NCBI GenBank assembly: GCA_024704765.1
Contig: JAKMXF010000365.1
Location: 930,001-994,000, forward strand
From: Oopsacas minuta
Lineage: Eukaryota > Porifera > Hexactinellida > Lyssacinosida > Leucopsacidae
Length of the DNA: 64,000 nt
Direction: 5' to 3'
A program made the position numbers and the translations under genes. Below are positions 10,185-20,800 of the stretch, in pieces. Within the stretch, counting starts at the first letter, position 1, and each line of letters opens with the position of its first letter. Below the pieces are notes generated by a model. That model did no database searches, was not told the origin of the DNA, and worked only from the letters and a program-made list of their open reading frames with translations.

Positions 10185-10820
10185 ATGGCAGAAAGTGACA
10201 AGAAAGTAGTCAGTGTAACGATGACGGGATTTGGTCCTTTCATGGACATTAAAACTAATCCCAGCTGGACAGTAGTACAGGGAGCAGCAAAGGTCTTGTC
10301 AGAGAACACAGACCTGAAGTTAGTTTCTGTACAAGAGCTTACTGTTGTCTACGCCGATGTTAGCAAGAAGGTGAAAGAAATGCATGTAGAATTCAAACCA
10401 GACTTAGCCATACACGTGGGAGTAGCTAAAGGGTACGCCAATATAACTATAGAATCTCAATCTGTCCGTTCTGGCTATTCTATTGAAGATGTTAGCGGTT
10501 GTACTCCACCTAAGTTTGAGGCTGTCTGTGATGCAGTTAAACCTCCAAACGAATGCATTACTACTGCGATTGATACTAAAGAAATACATAAACATTGTAG
10601 TGATAAACTAGCAGGGAAGGTTGGATTCAAACTATCTACTGACCCTGGTTTGTATCTCTGTGGGTTCTGTTACTACACTTCCCTATACTGTAACACGTCT
10701 GCTCTATTCATTCATATTCCTGATGAAGATGAACCTTATAGCATTGAAGAAATGGTCAAATCATTGGTGCTAATAGTGGAGCATGCTGTGCAGCAGATTA
10801 AGCACAAATTATTGCATTAA
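10185..10820 (+). CDS. PGPEP1: Pyroglutamyl-peptidase I
   Basis: Cytosolic cysteine peptidase (family C15) that removes N-terminal pyroglutamate from peptides. The 211-residue frame equals the family's usual length (about 209 in mammals). The start has the family's TGFGPFMDIKTNPSW, which forms part of the substrate pocket. The catalytic triad is visible: Glu90 in NITIESQSV, Cys159 in GLYLCGFCYYTSLY and His177 in LFIHIP. It is a single exon with a clean ATG and TAA. A MITE ends 86 bp upstream, so the promoter must be very short or include it. Nothing suggests inactivation. Confidence 0.95.
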   Translation: MAESDKKVVSVTMTGFGPFMDIKTNPSWTVVQGAAKVLSENTDLKLVSVQELTVVYADVSKKVKEMHVEFKPDLAIHVGVAKGYANITIESQSVRSGYSIEDVSGCTPPKFEAVCDAVKPPNECITTAIDTKEIHKHCSDKLAGKVGFKLSTDPGLYLCGFCYYTSLYCNTSALFIHIPDEDEPYSIEEMVKSLVLIVEHAVQQIKHKLLH

Positions 10821-11652
10821 TTAACTCATGACATAATATCTTTTATCCTATATTTTATCTGTTATACTTTTCGTGCTTTTAGAGAGAATTAGACCTACTT
10901 TTAGCCTGTTGACTTATTCATTGGTATATTACTATTTAGAGAATTGAAATTCAGATTAGCTAAGCTAGCCTCCTTCTAAATCGAAGAAATATACGATTTC
11001 TTGCAATTAAGCAAAGTTGATTATAACGAAGTGATTCTTTACCACTATAGCTTGATGTAATTGATTTTACTCCGCTTAACAACGAAATGAAATTTGGATC
11101 CCGAGCACTTCGTTGAAACGAGAGTTTACTGTATTTCGAATAAGGGAAGCAAGTGTATGTAATGAAATATTGAGTTCAAAGTATGTATGTAAGGTTAAGA
11201 ATTATTAATTTTAACTGGATGGGACTACCACTCGTTTTGTAGTCCTTTCGTATACAAGCGGGTACCCTCGTTAATCATTTGAAAAAGTGTCGCAGGGGAA
11301 ATTGGGACTTAAATGGAGGTTAACTCGAACAGATTTTGATATAATTATTTATCATATATGATTAATCATATTTCACACCTATTGGCGCATGGCGAATATT
11401 TCAAAATGATGCTGGAGATTTCGTTCCTGCGGGTAGTCACTGACAATCTGTAAAATGAATCCGAGCTGCACTCACCGTCTATCAACTGGTGGAGCTATTC
11501 TCATTGCAATCTGAACAGTGGTGATGGCCAATGAAGGAATGTCTATCCTGTTGTTGTGATTGTGACGGATTGCTCTGAGTACAAAATCATATATTTCCTT
11601 CAGATTCTTAGTGTCCTCATTCTTCCTCACGAGATATTCTAATGACCTAGCG
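10821..11652. other. Intergenic with inverted-repeat remnants
   Basis: No gene seen. Around 11050-11135 two half-sites (CTCCGCTTAACAACGAA and the reverse form ending GAGAGTTTACTGTA) look like an eroded pogo/Tigger-type MITE of the kind intact at 30684-30870. A small frame at 11472-11711 is unsupported. Confidence 0.4.
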
Positions 11653-12920
11653 CAGGGGTTCCCAACCTGTGCTACGCGTACCCCTAGGGGTACGCGAGAA
11701 GGTTGAGTCATTTACGAATATTATTTTCAAATTTGTAATTATGATACCATGTAATTTGAAATTAATCTAAATGTATAATTTGACAGAAGATTTGCAATAT
11801 TCCTTAGAATATGAACTTAGGTGTAATGATTTAATTACTTTTCTATTACACATAATTGAGTATTAATTTTTGTGAAGTAATATACCTTGAAATAACAAAG
11901 AATTCATATAACTTTTACCAAAGAAGCCTAATTAGCATATTCTCAGTTAATATATAATGGTAATGAAAGTTGGAATTTACAATGGGGGTACACGGTGAAT
12001 ATCCTTTTTGCATAGTAGGACATGGGCTAGCGTCTCTCTATACAGGAAAGATAGTTCATCGAATGTGAAAATCACATCATTCTCAATGTTATAACATTCC
12101 TCCATCCATTCGCAGTAATCTCCGTAATAAGTCTATTCAGCCTCGTGTGATACCCCCGGGAAGCGTCTCTCTAGGCGAATTCACAGGTTTTGTGTCTTCC
12201 TCTATTTCAGGATCTAAATAGAAGATGAATTTCCCCTCAATTAAGTAAATTGCTCGGTAGAATGGAATCTATGATAGCTCTAGATGATGTAGAAGCAGAT
12301 AATAGAATACAAACAAGGTATTCCCACTTTACCAAAAGTTTGAATCTCCAATAAGACACCCTTTTCCTTCTCAAATATGAATTATCGGAACGATACGACC
12401 AGCATTTACAGAAATAATCTCTACCAGTCATCAATGACTCATTCCCTATTGAATACAAAGACAGCCTCTTCTACATAGAGAGAATTTAGCAGAACCTTCC
12501 CGATACTCCCTAAACGGTCTCACCATATGGAAGGAGATAGCTGAGCAAATGATGAGAAAATTATGAATTGGCTAGTAACTAAACTTCCAAAACCAATCGA
12601 GAGAGTAATTATAAAGAGATACGAATCTCTGAGACTGGGATGAAGGCAGAGATCTTAAAGATGAGGACTTATCCCATTCCAAAACCTTGGTGTTCAGATC
12701 TTATGAAGAATAGATGGACACACTTAATTCAGCTGTATCTAGTTCCAAACTCTGATAAATAGTTATTGGTGTTACCTGGCTCATGTTTGTTGCCATTTCA
12801 AATTTACTTTTCAGTCAGTGTAGATTTGTTAATAGAAATGTTCTAGCAGTTCTTTTTAGAGAAAATCTCTTTCTTATAATGCAATTATGTTTTTGTTGAT
12901 TCAGCAGTTCGGAACCCCTG
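11653..12920. mobile_element. Possible hAT-like transposon remnant
   Basis: The left end begins CAGGGGTTCCCAACCTG and the right end reads TTCGGAACCCCTG, an inverted pair of the form typical of hAT elements. Just inside the left end is a perfect 22-bp palindrome (11675-11696, centre CCCCTAGGGG), a subterminal feature often seen in hAT elements. The interior of about 1.2 kb has no intact transposase and no matching 8-bp target duplication is visible. Two unrelated termini facing each other by chance remain possible. Confidence 0.42.
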
Positions 12921-12987
12921 AATGTCATGCAAAATTATAATAGGATATGGCCTGATGGCTCAATTTTCATAATTAAACAATTACTTA

Positions 12988-13151
12988 TAGTCAACTCCTG
13001 TTACATGGAACACGGATATATCGAATTAGGAAATACCCAAGTTAGAATAGTACAAATTGTCCCAAACCGTCAAAAGTAACATAAATTTCATAGGTCATAT
13101 CGGATAAATTTTCGCGGTCCCTTGAGCTTCGATATAACGGGAGTTAAGTGT
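12988..13151. mobile_element. pogo/Tigger-like MITE
   Basis: About 160 bp with ends reading AGTCAACTCCTGTTA and, inverted, CACTTAACTCCCGTTATATC. It is related in both ends and interior (AAGGGACCGCGA, read in reverse) to the element at 30684-30870. It ends about 60 bp before the NEIL1 start codon. Confidence 0.65.
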
Positions 13152-13212
13152 GTTAACTATTCATATTTTATTATTATCAATTTTAGCTTAAAGTTCTCCT
13201 GTTATTCGGATA

Positions 13213-14294
13213 ATGCCGGAATTAGGAGAAGTTACCATATTTAGTAAAATTGTTAACGAAGCTGGAAAGAACTATAATTTCAAATCAATTTCGAACCTTT
13301 CAAAGAAAAACCCTGATATTCCCGTTACTTGGAAAGAGTTCGGAATTCGTTCAGAAAGTAGAGGCAAAGAATTAGTGATAATTGTATTCAGATTAGGAGC
13401 AGGAGAAGCAGAAGAGATCAGAGTACTGGTAAACTTGAGTATGACAGGTTAGTATTAATTAAATATAGCTGGTTTATTAATCTTTATATTCTTCTAATAA
13501 TCCATTGATTACAATTAAACAGGTATATTCTGCTTCAACAAAACAACAGAACCTCCTAAGTATGTCAAACTCCAATTTATCACTTCTTGTACAACACATT
13601 CTCTATTCTTCTCAGATCAGAAGGGATGGGGTGTGTGGCATATTGCAGAGAAAGGAGAATTATGGAGTGACAACAGAGGACCTGATCCTTTAACTGAGTA
13701 TGATCTGTTCAGAAAGAATGTACTCTCTAACCTGAAAGCTAAGGTATGTCTCTGCTCTACAAATGCTATGAAGTTTAGGTCAGATAATTCTATCATATAA
13801 TTATGTATTTGTTTGCAGCAATTCAACAATTGCATCTGTGAGGCTCTACTAGAGCAGCTCTATTTTAATGGAATCGGTAATTACTTACGAGCTGAGATTC
13901 TATTCAGAGCTGGAATCAATCCATTTCTTCCTGCTAGAGATGTGCTACAGGCAATAGCTGATACTGAGGGGGAAGAGGGAGCTAAAGGTTAGTTAGTGAT
14001 TACTACAAGTAAATACAAGTAAATTGTCTTGTGAATCTAGGTGAGGATATACTGGATCTCTGTCGTAGCGTCCCTCAGGAAGTGGTAACACTAGGAATCA
14101 ACAAATATGCTGAAGACAACAAGAAATGGGCAGATTGGTGTCAGTGCTATGATAAACCAGGAATGACAGCAACGAAGGATAAGAATGGTAGGATGATATA
14201 TCATAAACCTGAATTTATATCTGTTGTTAAGTCTAAGAAAGTAGCTTCTAGCAGTACGGAGACATCTCCTTCTAAGAGGAAGAAGAAGTCTTAA
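13213..14294 (+). CDS. NEIL1: NEIL1-type DNA glycosylase, 4 exons
   Basis: Bifunctional DNA glycosylase/AP lyase of the Fpg/Nei family, acting on oxidised bases in nuclear base excision repair. Exons 13213-13447, 13523-13743, 13819-13987 and 14041-14294 join in phase through GT..AG introns of 53-75 bp to give 292 residues. The start MPELGEV keeps the catalytic Pro2 with Glu3 and Glu6. SRGKEL carries the conserved lysine (Lys52). FNGIGNYLRAEILFR is the helix-two-turn-helix region, then DLCRSVPQEVVTLG. The C-terminal motif MTATKDKNGRMIYH matches NEIL1's zincless finger and lacks the four Cys of a true zinc finger, separating it from NEIL2/3. The tail is short and basic (KRKKKS), a likely nuclear signal; vertebrate NEIL1 is about 100 residues longer. 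Confidence 0.93.
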
Positions 14295-14404
14295 CAGAAG
14301 GATAACCTTCTTCTTATTTTTGTATCATTTATACACAGACTATACAAATTTGTTTCGTTGTCCATTACGCAATTCTAATGAATGAATAATTCAGTATTAA
14401 TATT

Positions 14405-14410
14405 AATAAA
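14405..14410 (+). promoter_or_regulatory. AATAAA poly(A) signal for NEIL1
   Basis: Canonical hexamer 111 nt after the NEIL1 stop codon on the same strand. Confidence 0.6.
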
Positions 14411-14610
14411 GAATTCCTTGGTCATTCGATGACCGATAACAGCTAGCACGTCGTTTCTAGTTTGCTTTACGTTAGGCCCTGCACAACGAACGCTTCTGTT
14501 ATTTGTATAAAAATGATGACGTAACAATTCCATGATGAGTTGCATTTTGGCGAATTGATTTCCAGATTTGACTATCTAACTTTATCATCTGAGCAGTGGT
14601 TAATTAAAAG

Positions 14611-14665
14611 AGACTAATCTCATTAAAATGAACAATATCTTTGTTCATTTTAATGAGGTTAGTCT
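14611..14665. other. Near-perfect 25-bp hairpin
   Basis: Arms 14611-14635 and 14641-14665 pair over 25 bp; the single non-Watson-Crick pair would be G-U in RNA. The loop is 5 nt. It could be a foldback relic or a small-RNA precursor; it is shorter than typical animal pre-miRNAs. Confidence 0.6.
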
Positions 14666-14959
14666 TAGGTGTTATTATATTTTTTGGCTGTCTTGCTCTT
14701 GAATTTCCACTGTATGTTTAATTATTTACCCCATTATGACATATAAATCATTTTGGGAGATTCATTAGGCAGTGATCTTCGAAATATACTCTTCCCCCAT
14801 AACATTTATGGGTAATCGAGCATGTAGGTTCCAAAATTTTCAAATGTATATCTACATTATTTATCATATTTTACACCCTTTTGCACATATTTCAAATTGA
14901 TGCAAGAGTTTTCGTTTCAAAAGTTAGACAGGGAGTAATTGTATGATAATTATTCGGAA

Positions 14960-15172
14960 TTTTATCTATAGGAATTGAGGATAGAACATGAAGTACGTTA
15001 GGGGATGAATGATATTGAATATCCTGAAATATTTATCAGATCGAGGAGCCCAAATCAGTCGGGTCTGGCGCATTGTGGCATTTACACGGGGGGGCGTACC
15101 CCTCCTGAAAAGAACAAAAATCCCTGAGCTGCACTACCAGTCTGTCGGCTGGACATTTTTGATACAGTGGAA
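14960..15172 (+). repeat. Dispersed repeat B, copy 1
   Basis: Closely matches 63150-63352: both contain TTGAGGATAGAACATGAA, AATATCCTGAAATATTTATC, CGCATTGTGG or GCATTGTGGAATTTACACGG, AAAAGAACAAAAAT, and end GTCTGTCGGCTGGACATTTT. A partial third copy of the right end is at 15467-15550. It is followed at 15168 by CAGTGGAACCTCGGAATTAC, a pogo-type terminus. Confidence 0.75.
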
Positions 15173-15466
15173 CCTCGGAATTACGATCACCATTAGGACC
15201 GAGAAAATTGTCCGGAATTTCGGGATCGCCGTAAATGTGAAACTTTCAAAAGTATTCTTCCAAAATTGTTTCAGAAATCCATTATAATTTATCATACTGA
15301 TTTCGTAAGAGTATAAATATTGTTGCTCGTTGAAATTATTATTATTATCAAATTTGATATATTGACAGTATTTTGTCATATCTTTGTAATTAGGTTAACC
15401 TCATTCTTTTTTTACCGGCAAGATATCATTAAATCAGCAATATGTATCATGATATATCATTGTTAT

Positions 15467-15550
15467 ATGGGGTGAATACCCCCCTTGAAATGAGCAAATA
15501 CACATAACCCTGAGCTGCACTACCAGTCTGTTGGCTGGACATTTTCGTAC
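15467..15550 (+). repeat. Dispersed repeat B, right-end fragment
   Basis: Contains CCTGAGCTGCACTACCAGTC and GTTGGCTGGACATTTTCG, the terminal part of the element at 14960-15172. Confidence 0.65.
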
Positions 15551-16116
15551 ACAATATCATTCAAAATTGCTATCTATTGTCCACCCACACTTGTACAAAA
15601 ATCCCATTTTGTGAGTCATTTGGCTTTTTGTTCCAAATTCATCCATTTACCTACCCCACCTTGGGAGGTTCTATAATATGAATTACCATAATTTCCCAAA
15701 CTCAAATACTAATAGAAAACGAAAAGAATAAGTCAATATAATAGATATAGTGTAGTATTAATATAGTATAAGGCAGATGACAACAAACTGTAAAGATACA
15801 CTAATTTCTAAGTAAATTATCAATATATTACATCAAAATGTCAATTGGTAGCAATAATTAATCCATAATAGTAATAGCCTACTATTGAATTAGTACCATC
15901 TATACAGGAGAGCATGAAGAGATTAACATAAAAACAGAACTAGTTAAAATTATTGATTTAGCCATGAAGAGAGGGTCTTAACGGGATTCAGGCCACTGTA
16001 AAATGATAGTCTAAGTGAGAGACTAGATAGCATGAGTGCAGGACATTGAAATCTAAATATATATATTAGTAGGGATGTATTCAAATAAACAGGAGAAGAT
16101 ATTAGAGCTCTGTTAA
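15551..16116 (-). other. Presumed 3' UTR/flank of KMT2C/D
   Basis: No gene on either strand. Bases next to 16117 on the minus strand should be the 3' UTR of the methyltransferase gene, but I found no canonical AATAAA in this orientation. Confidence 0.4.
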
Positions 16117-16497
16117 TCAGTTCATCCATTTTCTGCAGCTTGCAGACCCGCACAGACAAGGTATCTTGTACGCTGTATCCTCATACTCAAACTTGTAGTC
16201 ATACGTCAGCTATAGAATATAATATTATAATAAGATTACTACGATAATATGTATTTTACCTGAGGACTAGGTGCAGGTAGATGACTGTTGCAATGAGTTT
16301 AATTAAAACCCTTACAACAGTATACTCAAAAGTATATTCTCATTGTAACTCTTCTACCACGAATTTAATACTTATGTTTGATGGATAATTTCTTTATTCT
16401 CCTATAGCCATGGCTAAGTTTAAATGTAGAAATTGATGTAATTTGGTTTCTTTACTCAAAAGGGTGTTCTTATAAGCGATAACTACTGTATTATCTC

Positions 16498-16530
<33 letters not shown>

Positions 16531-17814
16531 TACAAGTACTCTATAATACCTACCTCCTCCCCTAATATAATCTTCTGTTGAGAGATTATCAATATCTTCT
16601 TCTTACCCTCTATATTGACTATCTCTGCTGTGCAATTTGGCTGAAAATACAAATAAATCATACACACAGTTCTGTACAACATACAAGATAATATTAAAAT
16701 AAATAGTCCTGGAACAACAATACTTACCTCACAGGAATGGTTGATATATCTAAATTAAGAATATTCGGTTAAAACAACTCATATACTTTGTAATTACAGT
16801 ATGCGGTAGACTCTTGTTAATATTACTTATAAGTTATTACATAAAAATGGACCATCGAAATTCGTCGAAATTCGACTATTAACGGAATTAATATTTTTGG
16901 GAAAGCATTGATACTGATAAAGTGTATTAATATGTATTAATCCGTATCTGGAGTTAGAGAGTCCATTGCACTATACTTATAAAATAATACTACATGTACT
17001 CTTACCTAGCAAATCCTCCTTTTCTAGTCGCATCAACTACACTGAAGGTATCTACCCTGAACATATAGCAACCTCGATTCTAACCAAACAATCACATAAT
17101 TAACATATAAATTGCACTGTATAATGTATTATGAGGTTAGCTTATTCTCACTTGTCTGTTGTATGCTTGCTCCCTGACATCAGCTAGTTCATTCTTTATC
17201 ATCTCTCCTATGTACTCTATAACTATCTGGTCCTTGTCAATGTCTCTCCTTGCGAATAAACCAAGTCCCTGAATACAAGTGAATAATAACGAATATTCAA
17301 TTGAATAATCAGGAATAAAGTGATAACATACTTGTATATTAGATTTAGCTAGTCTGACATTAATCTTCCATTCAGTACGTAGCTTCCTGTACTGGGCGTT
17401 CTTAGAGAGAGTAGGAGTGATATGTACAGGGGTGCTTACTAGCTCCTTGCTGGTATCTTTGTTCTGAGGTAGGAGGGTGGGAACCGGGGTAGAGACTTCA
17501 GTGGGACTTGCCACTCGATGGATGAGATGTCTGGTGGAATATAGTATTTGGATTATAAGTACTGTCATCTACACATAATTGGGAGACGTTTGCACCAGGT
17601 AGTTAGTCTCAATTAACCGTGGAAGAGATATATCCCCATTCACACATAAAAACCACAATTAAAACTGTATAACTAACCTTCTGTAGAGAGGAGCTCTTGG
17701 CACTAGCTCAGTCCTAGCAGAGCCAGATGGGTTGTAAGGTATAGGAAGTGAGTGTGTGGGTCTACGCACTGGATACTTGCAATTGTATCCCACCATCTGT
17801 TCAATGCCAGGTAG
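16117..17814 (-). CDS. KMT2C/D: KMT2C/D exons 27-33: WIN motif, SET and post-SET
   Basis: Exons 17814-17678, 17530-17332, 17268-17152, 17079-17006, 16749-16728, 16640-16554 and 16209-16117 (residues 2430-2671). GSARTE (residues 2460-2465) is a WDR5-interaction (WIN) motif. The SET domain has [37 protein letters not shown], the cofactor-binding YINHSCEPNC, and GEELTYDYKF with the catalytic Tyr. Post-SET has CLCGSASC before a terminal WMN, as in all KMT2 proteins. All residues expected for activity are present. The YINHSCE motif is on a 22-nt exon. The intron at 17331-17269 is 63 nt without an in-frame stop. Confidence 0.95.
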
Positions 17815-20800
17815 CTAGAATGCAAATTATACAGATTATAAAATGCATACGCGTAAATAAATGTAATATAACTTACAGATTCAATCATCTTCACAATCGT
17901 AGGTTCACTCAATCCGAAGAAGTCCTAAAAGATAATATTACATTAGTATCTAGATTAGTGGTTAGAAGAGGAAACTCTAAGATACGTAGAAACATATTCT
18001 AACTACTGTAATGTTGGGGATACACTACTACGTAGTATCTCACCTCTGGTTTCATTGCTTTCTTATTTATAGCAATCTGGCCGTGAGCAGCTCGTAGACT
18101 CTGGATTGGATCTATAATTTTTTCCCAAACTACCATAATAGACTTGTCAGCAATACAAAGCTTCCTGGGAGGATCCTGTGTTCTGTCTATAGTGTAGACA
18201 GAGAAAAGAGGAAGAGATTCCTCTAAGGTTATTGAGCACCAGTATTGAGACAGCTGGAAAGGATCATTAACACTCCAATAGAATCTCGAACACACATATC
18301 CAACCTATAAATATTTCTAGAATAAAGGATAGTATTTCTACAGAGATTAGAAACTAGTTAATGAGTTTACCGGATAAATACAGTCGTCAGTATAGGTGCC
18401 TTTAACTTTAGGACAGAGTTGTCCTATTTTTAGGAATATTACATTTCCTACACGTAGCATGAGTTTTCCTTCACTAGCTGATACGCTAAAAGGATAGAGT
18501 ATTTGATGTTTAATAGATTATCTTGTGAAATAATCAATGACTTACCTATCCAGCATGGTAGCATCGCAGTACTGAATATAGAAGTAACTAGATGTGAAGA
18601 AATTTGTAACCTGACCATCTGAAGCTGTGTAATGTTCTGGACATTCTACACTCTTATCTGAGTAGAAGTGACACCCAGCCAAGGAGGCACAGGGAAGATG
18701 GTAATATTTGGTGCAGCTGAAACAAATTATTGAGGCTTTGGGTTTGTTGCAATGAGCACAAGTCTAAACAGATAGAGTATCAATAAAATGTACAAAAAGA
18801 TAACGTATACATCTGTTCTAGTGTCTACACATTTTCCGTCTAATCTTTGGTGAAAACTAATTTCGTGGTTAACGTTATGAAATATTTTGACAATGTATTT
18901 TACAGGGATACAGTATTTTCGTATTTGATTATACACGTATTATTATCATGACTGCCAACTGAGAAGAGTATAAAACTCACTCTATAGATTGTTGTATTTA
19001 TTAATATGAATTTCTACTTACATTATTGCTACACTTTTCAATAGTCTGTGTAACATTTTCCAGTAGTCCATCTTTAGAAGCATATACCCCATCACTCCAT
19101 ATAGCACAACCAGCATGAATCCATTCATCAATCCCTGATGTTACTAGTCTCCCTTGTTCCTTGCTATCTCTGTCACTCACCTCTGTACACAGTACACAAG
19201 CCCGCTCGTCGTTTGGATCCTGGTTTACGGTACGAGTAGACAGGAGTTGCGGCTATAAATTTAAGATAAATACCATTTGTGACATAGTGTTGCTATGTAC
19301 TCACCATGAGCTTGTGACGTCTACACTTTCTAGAGGCAGCACTCTTTAGGAAAGCTTTATAGAAATCAGGAGTCCATACAGCCCATTTGGTAGCTCGGGT
19401 TTGTCTAGGCTTTTTCTAAATAGATAAACAAATTAAGATGACGTCATTATATAGTGGATATTAATGTACCTTGAATAACAGAGCAGTGTTAGGCTGCTCT
19501 GATTCCTGCTTGTCACTATCCATCTCCTCCTTAATAGCCTGGTCCAGACTAAGAGGGATGTCTATACCGCTGACAGCATTCTTGTCTAATGTGAACTGAG
19601 TACTCTCCCCATACATCTCCTGTACCAGACTTTGAAACTGGTCAGAGAAGGAAGCACTCTCTCCCGCCCCCGCTCCAAGGTCCAGCAGGGACATGGAACT
19701 GTTATTATCAGAAACCAGAGGGGAGGAACGAAGTTTCTTACTCTCTACAGAGTCTAACTCCAGAGATATTTGTCTCTTCCTGCTAGGAGTGGGATCAGTA
19801 AGACTACTAATGTCCTCTGGATCAGAGGCGTTAGAAGAACAATCAGAGAGATTAAGATCACTCAGAGAGGAGTCATGCTTAGCACTGGAGGAGGTGGCTA
19901 ACAGAGGTAGAGGTTCTTCTCCACTGCTGTTGGTAGGTAATGTATGCATAAGGGAGCTATTGGTAGCAGAGTTTTGTGTTGTAAGGGGCGTAGATGTAGC
20001 ATCAGGGGCTGTAATATTTCCCAAAGAATCAGACTTATTCTGTACACTTGTGTCTGAGCTTATCATCTCGGATAGGTTATCTTCACGTGATATAGGAGTG
20101 CTGATAGTACATACATTTAGCAGAGGGTTAGTAGAGATGTCTGAGTTGGAATTGAATGATGGAAAAGAGTTGTAGAAATCAGCTGAGTTAGACGGGATCC
20201 TATCTGGAGAGCTCCATAGGAAACTTAGACTAGGTATTAATATCTCTAGCGGTACGACAGGCTCAACCAGTACTTTAGTCAAGTACTGCTTCTTGAGACG
20301 AACTGGCTTAGTGCTGTAACGCCTTAGAATTGAAGAGCGACGAACTTCAAGAATAGAATTTAGCTCTTCATAGAGAGAGTAACGGGTCTTAGTATCAGTA
20401 GAGAGGGAGTCTATCATGTGTGTATGCTCAGCTGTCATGTTAGTTAGCTCCAGACAGTCAAAGTAGTTGAGTTCTCTCTTGTTACAGCTGGTAGCTATCC
20501 TCTCCAGGTGCTCCATTAGGTCAGGATGGTCACGAGTCTTAACGCAGTGAACAGTGGTTGCTCTCTCGAGAGAAGGAGAGGGGAGTACTACAGTACTGAA
20601 CTTCTGGTTGGGTTTAGGGAAGGGAGGGATCTCTGAGAGGGATTTAGAACTTGTAGGACTGTTAGGGAGAGGAGATGGCTGAGAAGAGAGAGACGGGTGT
20701 GTAAAAGAGGGATAAGGTGACTGTCTTGAAGGATCAGGGGGTGTAACCTGTGGTTGAGGAGAGGGATTAAATGGGTGTGGACCCTGTCTATGGAGCTGTT

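Noticed and set aside
19693-20175. 160-codon plus-strand frame
   Set aside because: It lies wholly inside KMT2C/D exon 20 on the other strand; the composition mirrors the Ser/Asp-rich coding strand.
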